Shown: piece after piece, positions 29,462 through 36,731 of the stretch
How positions within the stretch are numbered: the stretch's first letter is position 1
Layout: every line of letters begins with the position of its first letter
Source of the DNA: Limnohabitans planktonicus II-D5
Lineage (GTDB): Bacteria > Pseudomonadota > Gammaproteobacteria > Burkholderiales > Burkholderiaceae_C
Direction: 5' to 3'
Length of the DNA stretch: 64,000 bases
NCBI RefSeq assembly: GCF_001270065.2
Contig: NZ_LFYT02000001.1
Coordinates: forward strand, 186,001-250,000
Program-made: the position numbers and the translations under genes
Notes under the pieces: model-generated
Databases searched by the model: none
Told to the model about the DNA's origin: nothing
What the model saw: only the letters and a program-made list of their open reading frames with translations

Positions 29462-29787
29462 ACTCGCTGGACGTGTTCGGCGTGCACGGTGTGGGCGGCA
29501 TCGTGGGGGCCTTGCTGACGGGTGTGTTCAACTCCCCATCCTTGGGCGGCCCCAGCGCCGTGGGCGACTGGGTGACGGTGAGCATGGTGACCGCTGACGC
29601 CTACTCCATCGCTGCACAAGTGTGGACCCAGGCCAAAGCCGTGCTGCTGACCATCGTCTGGTCGGGTGTGGTGTCGGTCGCCGCCTACAAGATCGTTGAC
29701 CTGACCATCGGCCTGCGCGTCACGGAAGAAGAAGAGCGCGAAGGTCTGGACATTTCTTCGCACGGCGAGTCGGCCTACCACGGTTGA
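29462..29787 (+). pseudogene. Truncated second copy of the amtB 3' end
   Basis: Bases 29462-29787 match amtB 24753-25078 codon for codon. The translation from NSLDVFGVHGVGGIVGALLTG to the end is identical except for one Leu-to-Ala change, while about a dozen other base differences are silent. An ATG at 29437 opens a short hybrid frame (MRLGGRHA before the homology), but the N-terminal ten helices are missing, so it cannot be a transporter. Homology continues through the terminator to about 29876. Confidence 0.93.
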
Positions 29788-29799
29788 TACCTTGAATGT

Positions 29800-29863
29800 C
29801 GGGTGACGCTTGTCACCCGTCTTCTCAAAAAGCCCGCAGCGCTTGCGCTCTGCGGGCTTTTTT
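29800..29863 (+). terminator. Duplicated double hairpin terminator of the amtB fragment
   Basis: Exact counterpart of 25091-25154 at an offset of 4709 bp: CGGGTGAC-GCTT-GTCACCCG, then AAAAAGCCCGCAG pairing with CTGCGGGCTTTTTT. Confidence 0.9.
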
Positions 29864-29907
29864 CATGGATGATCGGCGCCTCTGTCATGTGCCTGGCCGC
29901 ACGCGCC

Positions 29908-29937
29908 CCGTAGGAGCCAGCCTTGCTGGCGATGGGG
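29908..29937 (+). repeat. REP-like GTAGGAGCCAGCCTTGCTGGCGAT element
   Basis: CGTAGGAGCCAGCCTTGCTG followed by GCGATGGGGCG is close to the pseudomonad REP consensus that begins GTAGGAGC. It contains the hairpin GCCAGC/GCTGGC. A reversed copy lies inside putA at about 42800-42835. Confidence 0.65.
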
Positions 29938-30054
29938 CGTTTGGGCTTTTGCGACCCATACAAGGATGCGGGCGGTGGTCAGTAATTGGCGGCCAGCGCA
30001 CATGTTGATGCCATTGAGTAGGGCCAGATTAAAGGTCAATGGATCGGTAAGAGT

Positions 30055-30215
30055 CTAGCCATTTAAGCGTGACGCCAAAGCTTCTTTGAACTGAATAAAC
30101 TCGGAAAGGCTTTGGAAGCCAATAGACAAAACGCGGCCCCGCCCTGAAGAGGAATAGGTGGTGATGATTTGTTGGTGGTGGATAGTTTGTAGTGAAACTT
30201 GATGAATTTTTGAAT
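30055..30215 (-). pseudogene. C-terminal gene remnant cut by a palindromic repeat
   Basis: On the minus strand an open frame comes out of the repeat terminus at 30215. It reads YSKIHQVSLQTIHH, then ITTYSSSGRGRVLSIGFQSL and SEFIQFKEALASRLNG before TAG at 30055-30057. The amphipathic C-terminal helix looks like real protein, but there is no start codon and the frame upstream is repeat sequence. The parent family is not identified. The adjacent 29877-30054 stretch shows nothing else. Confidence 0.35.
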
Positions 30216-30404
30216 ATTGATCCGGCCCTGTGAAGTTTTATTGATTCGGCCCTGTGAAGTTTGACATGTGTGCAACATGTCATCTCGCAGGTCGGTACTC
30301 GCCGAGTCGGACATGATGGGTTTCGGCACAGGCCCATGTCGGGGTCTTCGATGGCCGACCTGAATCATCTTTGTGCATTGAATACCTCACAGAGCCGAAG
30401 CAAC
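30216..30404 (+). repeat. GTAGGTCGG-family element with a duplicated left terminus
   Basis: The left terminal repeat occurs twice in tandem: ATTGATCCGGCCCTGTGAAG at 30216 and ATTGATTCGGCCCTGTGAAG at 30240. One hairpin unit follows (CAGGTCGGTACTCGCCGAGT, then CCATGTCGGGGTCTTCGATG and GCCGACCTG), then the right end TACCTCACAGAGCCGAAGC. It separates the C-terminal gene remnant from the SMP-30 gene. Confidence 0.9.
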
Positions 30405-30560
30405 AGGCGCAAACATTTGCGAAATCAGCGTGTCTGATCCATAAGAAAGCCCGGTCAGGTCGTGAAGTTCTTTTGGGTTACAGCCCGGCGCATGGTGCCC
30501 AAAGGCAAGGCAGGCAGGGGCACAATGAGCAGCCCCTGCAAGACCAGCCCTGAGCACACC

Positions 30561-31508
30561 ATGACCCTGTCCATTTCTTCTCCCTGGCAAGCCTTGACCC
30601 GCGAGCCCGACGGCCTGAGCGAATCCCCTTTTTGGCACCCGCATGAGCAGCGCCTGTATTGGGTGGACATCCCCGGGTGCCGCTTGGCACGGGTCTTGGT
30701 TGAAGGTGCTCAGGCCAAAGGTCCGGTGGAATACTGGCCCCTGGCTCAGGAGCCCGGCTGCATCGCGCCGGTGCAAGGCGGCGGTCTGGTGATGGCCCTG
30801 CGCGATGGCATTTACCTGGCCCGCGAATGGGGCGGCCCTTTGCAAGCACTGGCAGCTGCGCCCTACGACACGGGCCGTTTGCGCTTCAACGACGGCAAAT
30901 GTGACCCGCAAGGCCGATTTTGGGCGGGCAGCATGTACGAGCCGCGTGACCAGGCCCTCGGTGTTTTGTATGCCCTGCAAGGGCACGATGTGCAGGTCAT
31001 GGCGCACGGTGCCACCACCGCCAACGGCCTGGCCTGGTCACCGGACGCCCGCACCCTGTACTGGGCAGACACCGCCGCGCACCGCGTGCGGGCCTGGGAC
31101 TTTGACGCGAGCAGCGGCGCTGTGACGAACGAGCGGGTGTTCCACCAATTTGCCAGCAAGCCTGCAGCCTGGGTTTGGGGTCAGCGCGACCCGTCGGTTT
31201 ACGGGGGCCGCCCGGATGGTGCCGCTGTGGATGCCGAAGGTGCCTATTGGTCAGCCCAATACGAAGGCCAGCGCTTGGTGCGACTGTCGCCTCAGGGCGA
31301 AGTCCTGGACGAAATCGACACCCCCGTGCCCTGCCCGACCATGCCCTGCTTTGGCGGCCCGGATTTGCGAACCCTGTTCATCACCTCCTCGCGGCAAGGG
31401 CGCAGCGACGCAGAATTGGCCCGCTACCCCTTGGCGGGTTGCATTTTTTCGACCCGTTTGGATGTGCCAGGACTGCCTGTCAATTTCTATCGTCCGCCCG
31501 CCTATTGA
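30561..31508 (+). CDS. SMP-30/gluconolactonase/LRE family protein
   Basis: This 315-residue six-bladed beta-propeller protein is of the SMP-30 family. The metal-site glutamate is expected in LSESPFWHPHEQRLYWVDI; other family segments are LRFNDGKCDPQGRFWAGSM and TTANGLAWSPDARTLYWADT, then PDGAAVDAEGAYWSAQYEG. Members hydrolyse sugar lactones such as gluconolactone or arabinonolactone in sugar oxidation pathways; the precise substrate is unknown. ATG 30561 (MTLSISSPWQALTREPDG) fits the family; an upstream ATG at 30525 is possible. The stop codon TGA lies within the ATTGATCCGG terminus of the repeat that follows, so the end of the protein may have been set by that insertion. Confidence 0.9.
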   Translation: MTLSISSPWQALTREPDGLSESPFWHPHEQRLYWVDIPGCRLARVLVEGAQAKGPVEYWPLAQEPGCIAPVQGGGLVMALRDGIYLAREWGGPLQALAAAPYDTGRLRFNDGKCDPQGRFWAGSMYEPRDQALGVLYALQGHDVQVMAHGATTANGLAWSPDARTLYWADTAAHRVRAWDFDASSGAVTNERVFHQFASKPAAWVWGQRDPSVYGGRPDGAAVDAEGAYWSAQYEGQRLVRLSPQGEVLDEIDTPVPCPTMPCFGGPDLRTLFITSSRQGRSDAELARYPLAGCIFSTRLDVPGLPVNFYRPPAY

Positions 31509-31760
31509 TCCGGCACGCTGAAGTTTGAAATGTGTGAGCGATGTCATCTCGTAGGTCGGTACTCGCATAGTCCGACATGGCTGGTTTCTGCACAGGCCAC
31601 ATGTCGGAGTCTTCGACCACCGACCTACGAATACACAGCCCTCGTAGGTCGGCACTCGCAGAGTCCGACACTGCCCGCTTCGGCGCCGATCCATGTCTGG
31701 GTCTTCGACCACCGACAACAGCTTTGCGCATTGAAAACTTCACAGGGCCGAATCAATAAG
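31505..31760 (+). repeat. Two-unit GTAGGTCGG-family element between converging genes
   Basis: Left end ATTGATCCGGCACGCTGAAG (containing the SMP-30 stop codon). Unit 1 has arms GTAGGTCGGTACTCGCATAG and CACATGTCGGAGTCTTCGAC. Unit 2 has GTAGGTCGGCACTCGCAGAG and CCATGTCTGGGTCTTCGACC. The right end is AACTTCACAGGGCCGAATCA. It fills the gap between SMP-30 and GST. Confidence 0.92.
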
Positions 31761-31830
31761 CCTACGCGGGCCTACTCGGTCGGCGCAAACCTGTAGGGGC
31801 GTAAGCCGCCGAGGGAATACAGCGTGCCTC

Positions 31831-31866
31831 GTGGTAGGTCGGCACTCGCAGAGTCCGACGTGGCTG
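31831..31866 (+). repeat. Half-unit of the GTAGGTCGG repeat abutting the GST stop codon
   Basis: TGGTAGGTCGGCACTCGCAG followed by AGTCCGACGTGG is a left arm only. It ends two bases before the GST stop codon at 31869-31871. Confidence 0.75.
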
Positions 31867-31868
31867 CC

Positions 31869-32528
31869 TCAGGCGGCAGGGCTCATGTTCAGCTGCAGGC
31901 GTTCACGCGCCATGACGCGGGACACAGCGGGCACGGCCGCCACCTTCTGCACAAAGGCCCACAGCTCGGGGTGCACCTCGGGCGCAATGCCTGCAAGAGT
32001 GCCCCAGCGCGTGAGCGTCAGGCTGTAGGCGTCCAAGGGGCTGAAGTGTTCACCGGTCAGCCAGGTTCGGCCTTGGGCCGCAGCAGCTAGGACCAGCGAC
32101 TGCAGCTCGCCCAGCATGCCGTGAAACACTTGCGTGTTGTAGGTTTTCAGCGCTGCCTGCACATCGGGCTGGTCCGAGAATTTTTGCGGCATGAAGATGT
32201 GGGTGAAGGTGGGATGCACCGTGTTGTTCATCCAGGCCAGGGTCGAGAGGGCCTGCGCACGGGCGATGGGCTCGGTGGGCAGGAAATGCGCATCCGGAAA
32301 AATCTGGTCCAGGTGCAGCACGATGGCCACAATCTGCGTCACCACCTGACCCTTGTTCACCAGCACAGGCACCTGACCGCGTGGGTTGATGGCTTTGTAG
32401 TCGTCGTTGTTTTGCTCGCCTTTGTGCAGCTTGACCATGTTGGGTTCAAAGGCGGTGCCGCTCATTTCCAGCAGCACATGCGGTACAAACGAACAGGCGC
32501 CAGGGGCGAAATACAGTTTCAGGCTCAT
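31869..32528 (-). CDS. Glutathione S-transferase family protein
   Basis: This 219-residue protein has an N-terminal thioredoxin-like GST domain (MSLKLYFAPGACSFVPHVLL, with the Ala-Cys-Ser motif seen in beta-class bacterial GSTs, and later NPRGQVPVLV for glutathione binding) and an all-helical C-terminal domain from about residue 90. It is cytoplasmic and conjugates or transfers glutathione; the substrate is unknown. A GGAGACCTCTGC ribosome-binding site precedes ATG 32528. It is downstream of the birA operon on the same strand (21-bp gap to the previous stop), so it may be co-transcribed. Confidence 0.9.
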   Translation of the reverse strand: MSLKLYFAPGACSFVPHVLLEMSGTAFEPNMVKLHKGEQNNDDYKAINPRGQVPVLVNKGQVVTQIVAIVLHLDQIFPDAHFLPTEPIARAQALSTLAWMNNTVHPTFTHIFMPQKFSDQPDVQAALKTYNTQVFHGMLGELQSLVLAAAAQGRTWLTGEHFSPLDAYSLTLTRWGTLAGIAPEVHPELWAFVQKVAAVPAVSRVMARERLQLNMSPAA

Positions 32529-32549
32529 GCAGAGGTCTCCAAAAGGGGG

Positions 32550-32936
32550 TTATCGGACAGCTTTGGCATCAGAGCGCACAGCGGCCGGGGTGGATGGCGT
32601 AGATGAAGGGGCGGCAGTCGGTGTGGCTGCCGATGTGGTGAGTGCTTGCGATGCGGCTGGAGACGCTGGCACTGAGCCCGCATCTTGGGACGCCTCGGCG
32701 GGCGAAGGAGTGGATGCATCGAGACCAGGGGCCGGTGAAGGTGCAGCGGCGGACTCGCTGGCGGCCGGGCGTGGCGGCAATGTGAGGGTCACGGCCTCAG
32801 GGCGAATCTGTTGTTGCAAGCGCTCGGGTTCACGTTTCACATTGGGGCCCCAGCCCCAGCGGTCGAAGACGTCCCGCTGCCAGGCCAGCGCCACGGCGTT
32901 GCACAGCAGCAAAAATCCAAACAACCAACGCATCAT
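32550..32936 (-). CDS. Hypothetical membrane-anchored Pro/Ala/Ser-rich protein
   Basis: This 128-residue protein has one N-terminal hydrophobic segment (MMRWLFGFLLLCNAVALAW). A short conserved-looking stretch (RDVFDRWGWGPNVKREPERL) follows, then a low-complexity tail of Pro, Ala, Ser and Thr. The tail probably lies in the periplasm. The start overlaps the birA stop by 4 bp (ATGA), so it is coupled to birA. The family is not recognised. Confidence 0.65.
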   Translation of the reverse strand: MMRWLFGFLLLCNAVALAWQRDVFDRWGWGPNVKREPERLQQQIRPEAVTLTLPPRPAASESAAAPSPAPGLDASTPSPAEASQDAGSVPASPAASQALTTSAATPTAAPSSTPSTPAAVRSDAKAVR

Positions 32937-33718
32937 GAAGAGGTGTCCTTGGGCAAGGGTCGCACGCTGACTTCGGCGCTGTGGATCTCCTGCACGCCCA
33001 AATCGGTTTGCAATCGTAGCGCACCCCCAGGGGTGAGGCCCAGGCACAGCCCTTGCTGGCCATCGCTGGTGTGAACGCGCTGGCCTTTGAGCACATCACG
33101 CACTTCAAAGCGTGACAGCAAGGGGGCAAAACCTGTGTGTTCAAAGTCCAGCATCGCCCGGATCAAGGGCGGCACCACCTGCGACAGGCAGGCTGGTGCG
33201 GTGAGTTGGGGCAACAATTCCGTCAAGGCGGCAGGCGCAGTGCTCAGGCCTTCAGCGGGCCTGGGGCGGATGTTCAGCCCCACGCCGATGACCACTTGGC
33301 TGCGCCCACCCATGCTGGCTGCTTCCACCAGAATGCCCCCCAATTTGCGGGATTGGAACCACAGGTCATTGGGCCATTTGAGGCCCACCTCGGCGTGCAG
33401 GCTTTCGGCCAGGCTCAGTCCCACCGCCAGACTCAGCCCCGACCAGTCTTGGGGGGACATGGGCAGGCTCAGCGAAAACGTGAGCGAATCACCCGCCTGG
33501 CTTTGCCAGACGCGGCCCATGCGGCCCCGGCCTGCGCTCTGCCGTTCGGCCACGAGCAGGGTGGGTTCGTGCTGACCGGCTCGGGCGCGGCGCATGAGTT
33601 CGCTGTTGGTGGAATCGATTTCCGGCAGGATTTCGACCGTGAAATCGGGCAGAAGCGGGAAAACCTGCTCCCAAATGGCTTCGGCAGGCCAGGGGGTGTG
33701 GAGATCAGGTGGCGTCAT
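32933..33718 (-). CDS. birA: Biotin--[acetyl-CoA-carboxylase] ligase
   Basis: This protein of about 261 residues is of the BirA/LplA fold. It has the biotinoyl-AMP motif GRGRMGRVWQSQ, then LKWPNDLWFQSRKLGGILVE and IGVGLNIRPRP, and a C-terminal SH3-like domain (GLCLGLTPGGALRL). It lacks the N-terminal DNA-binding domain of E. coli BirA, so it should be a ligase only. It attaches biotin to the acetyl-CoA carboxylase carrier protein. ATG 33718 (MTPPDLHTPWPAEAIWEQ) fits best; ATGs at 33730 and 33742 are alternatives, none with a strong ribosome-binding site. Confidence 0.93.
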   Translation of the reverse strand: MTPPDLHTPWPAEAIWEQVFPLLPDFTVEILPEIDSTNSELMRRARAGQHEPTLLVAERQSAGRGRMGRVWQSQAGDSLTFSLSLPMSPQDWSGLSLAVGLSLAESLHAEVGLKWPNDLWFQSRKLGGILVEAASMGGRSQVVIGVGLNIRPRPAEGLSTAPAALTELLPQLTAPACLSQVVPPLIRAMLDFEHTGFAPLLSRFEVRDVLKGQRVHTSDGQQGLCLGLTPGGALRLQTDLGVQEIHSAEVSVRPLPKDTSS

Positions 33719-34115
33719 CGCAGGATTCATAGGTTGAGGCATTGTTCGCCAAGCGGGACCCTCCAGAAATGGGTGATCAAACAAGACTTTAACGCCAGAA
33801 TGGCGCGAGGCAGTTCTTTGCCCTGTCGGCGTCCTGATCCCGCAATGATCGGCAGGGCTTCGAAACCTTGGGGTTTGTGGCCAGTACATCCACTGAAGGG
33901 TGTGATTGTCGGATATGACTGCTGCATGGCGATGATCTTTTTCGAATGGGGGCTGTCGTGATGTTCAACATGGCCTCTCAGATGAGTGGTGAAGCAGAAT
34001 TTCCCCCTTGATACGAGTAACAAAGAAGACAAAGACAACGGGTTTACCCTTGCCAATAAAGCATTCATTCCACATACATTTCAAAATCCATTGAAAGTAA
34101 TGAAGGAAAACAGAG
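33719..34115. other. Divergent intergenic region between birA and a serine hydrolase gene
   Basis: About 400 bp between divergent genes. Overlapping short ORFs on both strands have no recognisable domain and no good start signals. The part from about 33985 is AT-richer (CCAATAAAGCATTC) and probably holds the promoter of the serine hydrolase gene. Confidence 0.5.
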
Positions 34116-35432
34116 ATGAAAATTGGCGTTTTGTTCGTGGCTTTGACCATGGTGTCTGCTCATGCTGTGGCTCAGTCAGGCAATGCACCCCCCGCATTTC
34201 TGGATGCGCAGGCCAGTGATCCCGTGACCATGGGATGGATGGTGGGGTCACCGCCACCGCCCAATCGGGTGATTCGTTTCGCCGATGGGAGCTATTTCAG
34301 GTTCCCGCAAACGCGTTGGACTTTTTCCAATTACCGCCAACTGGTGCCCACGCGCCCAGTCGAGCGGGGCGCGATGCCAGCGATCCCCCTGAAGTCGGCT
34401 TTGCGCCCTGAACTGGAGGCCGTGCGGTTCAAAAAGCTCGACAGCGATGAGACCTTCAGCTTTGGCGATATGTATGCCAAAACCTATGCGGACGGCATTG
34501 TGGTGATGCACCGTGGTCAAGTGGTCTATGAAAAATACACAGGTGCTTTGAAGCCCAACGGCCATCACGCTGTGGCCTCGCTGACCAAGTCTTTTGTGGG
34601 CATTTTGGGCGCCAGCATGGTGGCTGACGGCACGCTGGACGAAAAAGCACCCGTGAGCAAATATTTGCCCGAACTCAAAGACGGTGGCTTTGGAGATGCC
34701 ACGATTCGTCAATTGCTGGACATGACCACGGGTCTTCAATATTCAGAAAATTATGCCGACCCTAACGCGCAGGTTTGGAGCCATGTGCGTGCGGGTGGCG
34801 TGTTGCCCAAGCCTGCCAATTACACAGGCCCTCAGACTTTTTATGAGTTTTTACTCACCGTGCAAAAAGAGGGTGAACACGGCAAGGCCTTTGCCTACAA
34901 AACTGTCAATTCGGACGTGATGGCTTGGGTGATTGCGCGTGTCACAGGCAAGTCCATGAGTGACATGTTCTCGGAGCGCATCTGGAGCAAATTGGGCGTG
35001 GAGCACGATGCCTATTTCACAGTCGACTCCATCGGCACCGAATTTGCCGGGGGTGGTTTGAACACCAATTTGCGTGACATGGCCCGTTTTGGCGAAATGA
35101 TGCGCAACAAAGGCCGCGTGGGTTCTCAACAGGTGGTGCCGCAGTCGGTGGTGGCCGATATCGTCAAGGGTGCCAGCCCCGAGCAGTTCGCTCAAGCGGG
35201 CTACCCGTGGTTGAAGGGTTGGTCGTACCGCAACATGTGGTGGATTTCGCACAACAGCCACGGCGCTTACATGGCGCGTGGTATCCACGGGCAGTCGCTC
35301 TATATTGATCCCAAAGCTGAAATGGTGATTGCACGTTTTGGCTCGCATCCCATCGCTTCAGGCAATGCCAACGATCCATTCACCTTGCCCGCTTTTGCGG
35401 CCATGGCCGATGCGCTCATGAAGCGCCCATAA
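34116..35432 (+). CDS. Serine hydrolase, beta-lactamase class C / 6-aminohexanoate-dimer hydrolase-like
   Basis: This 438-residue protein has a signal peptide (MKIGVLFVALTMVSAHAVAQ) and is probably periplasmic. The catalytic SxxK motif is in VASLTKSFVG (Ser at about residue 154). A penicillin-binding-protein-like fold follows (DEKAPVSKYLPELKDGG, TIRQLLDMTTGLQYSE, KTVNSDVMAWVIARVTGKSM). The layout is closest to the NylB-like esterase/amidase group rather than true beta-lactamases; the substrate is unknown. AAGGAAAACAGAG precedes the start. An intrinsic terminator with a UUCG tetraloop lies 35 bp after the stop. Confidence 0.9.
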   Translation: MKIGVLFVALTMVSAHAVAQSGNAPPAFLDAQASDPVTMGWMVGSPPPPNRVIRFADGSYFRFPQTRWTFSNYRQLVPTRPVERGAMPAIPLKSALRPELEAVRFKKLDSDETFSFGDMYAKTYADGIVVMHRGQVVYEKYTGALKPNGHHAVASLTKSFVGILGASMVADGTLDEKAPVSKYLPELKDGGFGDATIRQLLDMTTGLQYSENYADPNAQVWSHVRAGGVLPKPANYTGPQTFYEFLLTVQKEGEHGKAFAYKTVNSDVMAWVIARVTGKSMSDMFSERIWSKLGVEHDAYFTVDSIGTEFAGGGLNTNLRDMARFGEMMRNKGRVGSQQVVPQSVVADIVKGASPEQFAQAGYPWLKGWSYRNMWWISHNSHGAYMARGIHGQSLYIDPKAEMVIARFGSHPIASGNANDPFTLPAFAAMADALMKRP

Positions 35433-35466
35433 GGGGCATGCCACCCGCACAGGGGCATTCAGACAT

Positions 35467-35490
35467 CAGGGGCTTCGGCCCCTGTTTTTT
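35467..35490 (+). terminator. Intrinsic terminator with UUCG tetraloop
   Basis: CAGGGGC-TTCG-GCCCCTG followed by TTTTTTA, directly downstream of the serine hydrolase gene. It has a perfect 7-bp stem and an extra-stable tetraloop. Confidence 0.93.
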
Positions 35491-35580
35491 ATCCAATACT
35501 GCGTGATCGGTGGGGAAGAGGGCGGGACGCGGCAAACCAGCAGCGACGCTTTTAATAGGCTTTTCACCAACTCGACCACA

Positions 35581-35872
35581 GCAACTGGATTGCCACGCTT
35601 CGCTCGCCATGACGGTGCTGAGGGTTTCCTGTCGTTGCGAGGAGCTTGCGACGCGGAAAATGAGCAGCGACGCCCACAAAAGGCGGTATCACCCACTCGA
35701 CCAAAGCAACTGGATTGCCACGCTTCGCTCGCAATGACGTTGGTGAGGGTGTCACGTCATTGCGAGGAGCCTGCGACGCGGCAATCCAGAAAAAGCGCAC
35801 GCTCAGGCTTTGGCTCCAGAATGAGCTCAGCAACTGGATTGCCGCGCTTCGCTCGCAATGACGGTAGTGAGG
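35581..35872 (+). repeat. Three copies of a CTGGATTGCC / GGCAATCCAG palindromic repeat
   Basis: Forward modules GCAACTGGATTGCCACGCTT, continuing CGCTCGCAATGACG, start at 35581, 35706 and 35830. Reversed modules (GTCATTGCGAGGAGC with GCGACGCGGCAATCCAG, or a decayed form) face them after the first and second copies. Together they form long inverted pairs with ~20-bp loops. The repeat lies in the convergent gap between the serine hydrolase and SET genes and is unrelated in sequence to the GTAGGTCGG family. Confidence 0.85.
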
Positions 35873-35943
35873 ACTCGCAATGACGGCGAAAGGGGTCAAT
35901 GACGAGAAGACGACATGCGGGATTGCAGTAACGGGTTGACCGC

Positions 35944-36621
35944 TCAGCGCTTTTTGGGGACTTTGTCTGCCAGCTTCTTCTGGGCTTTGGCCTCGGTCTT
36001 CGGTTTGGCATTCACCTGGGTCTTCGGTTTTTCATCCCTTTTGGACTTGGATGTTGCGTCGACCTTGGACTTGGCTTTGCCATCCGCTTTGGGCTTGGCC
36101 TTCTTCTTTTTCTGGCTGGGAATCTCGGGCGTGTCTTCACGCTCTTTGGGTGAGAGCAGCGTCCCCCGGCAGTTTTTGGCACCGCACCAGCAGGGGTACT
36201 CAGCCAGCAGTTCGGGGGTGTAAGGCTCGTCGATGATCAGGCCGTAGTCGTAGTTCAGCTCTTCACCGGCTGCAATGTTGCGCAGGGCCTTGATGAAGAT
36301 GCGGTCGTTTTCTTCATCGGCTTCGCAGTTGGCGTCGCAGCTGTGGTTGATCCAGCGCGAGGAATTGCCGCCGTGCAGCGCATCAATCACCCGGTCTTCG
36401 TTCACATGGAAGTAGAAGGTGTGGTTCGGGTCATTGGGGTCGTGCGGGTGGCGGTCTTGCGCCTCGTCCCAGCTGATGACCTCGCCCACATATTCAATGA
36501 TGGTCTCGCCTTCGGCCAGGTCCTGCAAGGCAAACACGCCCTTGCCGTGCACGCCGGAGCGGCGAACCTGGATGCGTTTGCCAGATGGCGAGGCGGAGCG
36601 AGGAGCAGGTGTTTTGGCCAC
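35944..36621 (-). CDS. SET domain protein-lysine methyltransferase with lysine-rich tail
   Basis: This 225-residue protein has a complete SET domain from about residue 17 to 135. Motifs are RRSGVHGKGVFALQDLAEGE, EYVGEV, the SAM/active-site NHSCDANCE (RWINHSCD) and GEELNYDYG, then a post-SET cysteine cluster CWCGAKNCRG. From about 160 on, the chain is a low-complexity Lys/Ala/Pro/Thr tail like histone H1 (QKKKKAKPKADGKAKSK). The family uses S-adenosylmethionine to methylate lysines; bacterial substrates are mostly unknown. It is divergent from topB across 110 bp of GC-rich alternating sequence. That topoisomerase also carries a histone-like tail, which makes it a candidate partner by inference only. 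Confidence 0.9.
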   Translation of the reverse strand: MAKTPAPRSASPSGKRIQVRRSGVHGKGVFALQDLAEGETIIEYVGEVISWDEAQDRHPHDPNDPNHTFYFHVNEDRVIDALHGGNSSRWINHSCDANCEADEENDRIFIKALRNIAAGEELNYDYGLIIDEPYTPELLAEYPCWCGAKNCRGTLLSPKEREDTPEIPSQKKKKAKPKADGKAKSKVDATSKSKRDEKPKTQVNAKPKTEAKAQKKLADKVPKKR

Positions 36622-36651
36622 GGCGTTGAAAAATTTGTTATGGTGAATTCA

Positions 36652-36714
36652 TGTGGGCGTGCGCGTGAGCGCGCCCAGGCGTGCATGTGTGCGAGCGCGC
36701 GTGCACACGCGAGA
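36652..36714. promoter_or_regulatory. Alternating purine-pyrimidine (Z-DNA-prone) tract in the SET/topB divergent promoter
   Basis: GTGCATGTGTGCGAGCGCGC continuing GTGCACACGCG (36681-36711) alternates purine and pyrimidine with a single exception. Similar GTGCGCGTGAGCGCGC (36659-36674) precedes it. It occupies most of the 110-bp gap between the two divergent start codons. Such tracts adopt Z-DNA under negative supercoiling; a regulatory role is inference. Confidence 0.6.
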
Positions 36715-36731
36715 CAACGGATTGTATAGAC

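Noticed and set aside
29437-29787. A functional short ammonium-transporter protein from the second amtB copy
   Set aside because: It lacks the first ten membrane helices and a signal, and its first codons come from unrelated sequence.
35503-35883. 126-residue ORF between the serine hydrolase and the SET gene
   Set aside because: It spans the CTGGATTGCC repeats and translates the same peptide (SNWIATLRSQ-type) repeatedly in several frames. It has no start signal and follows an intrinsic terminator.
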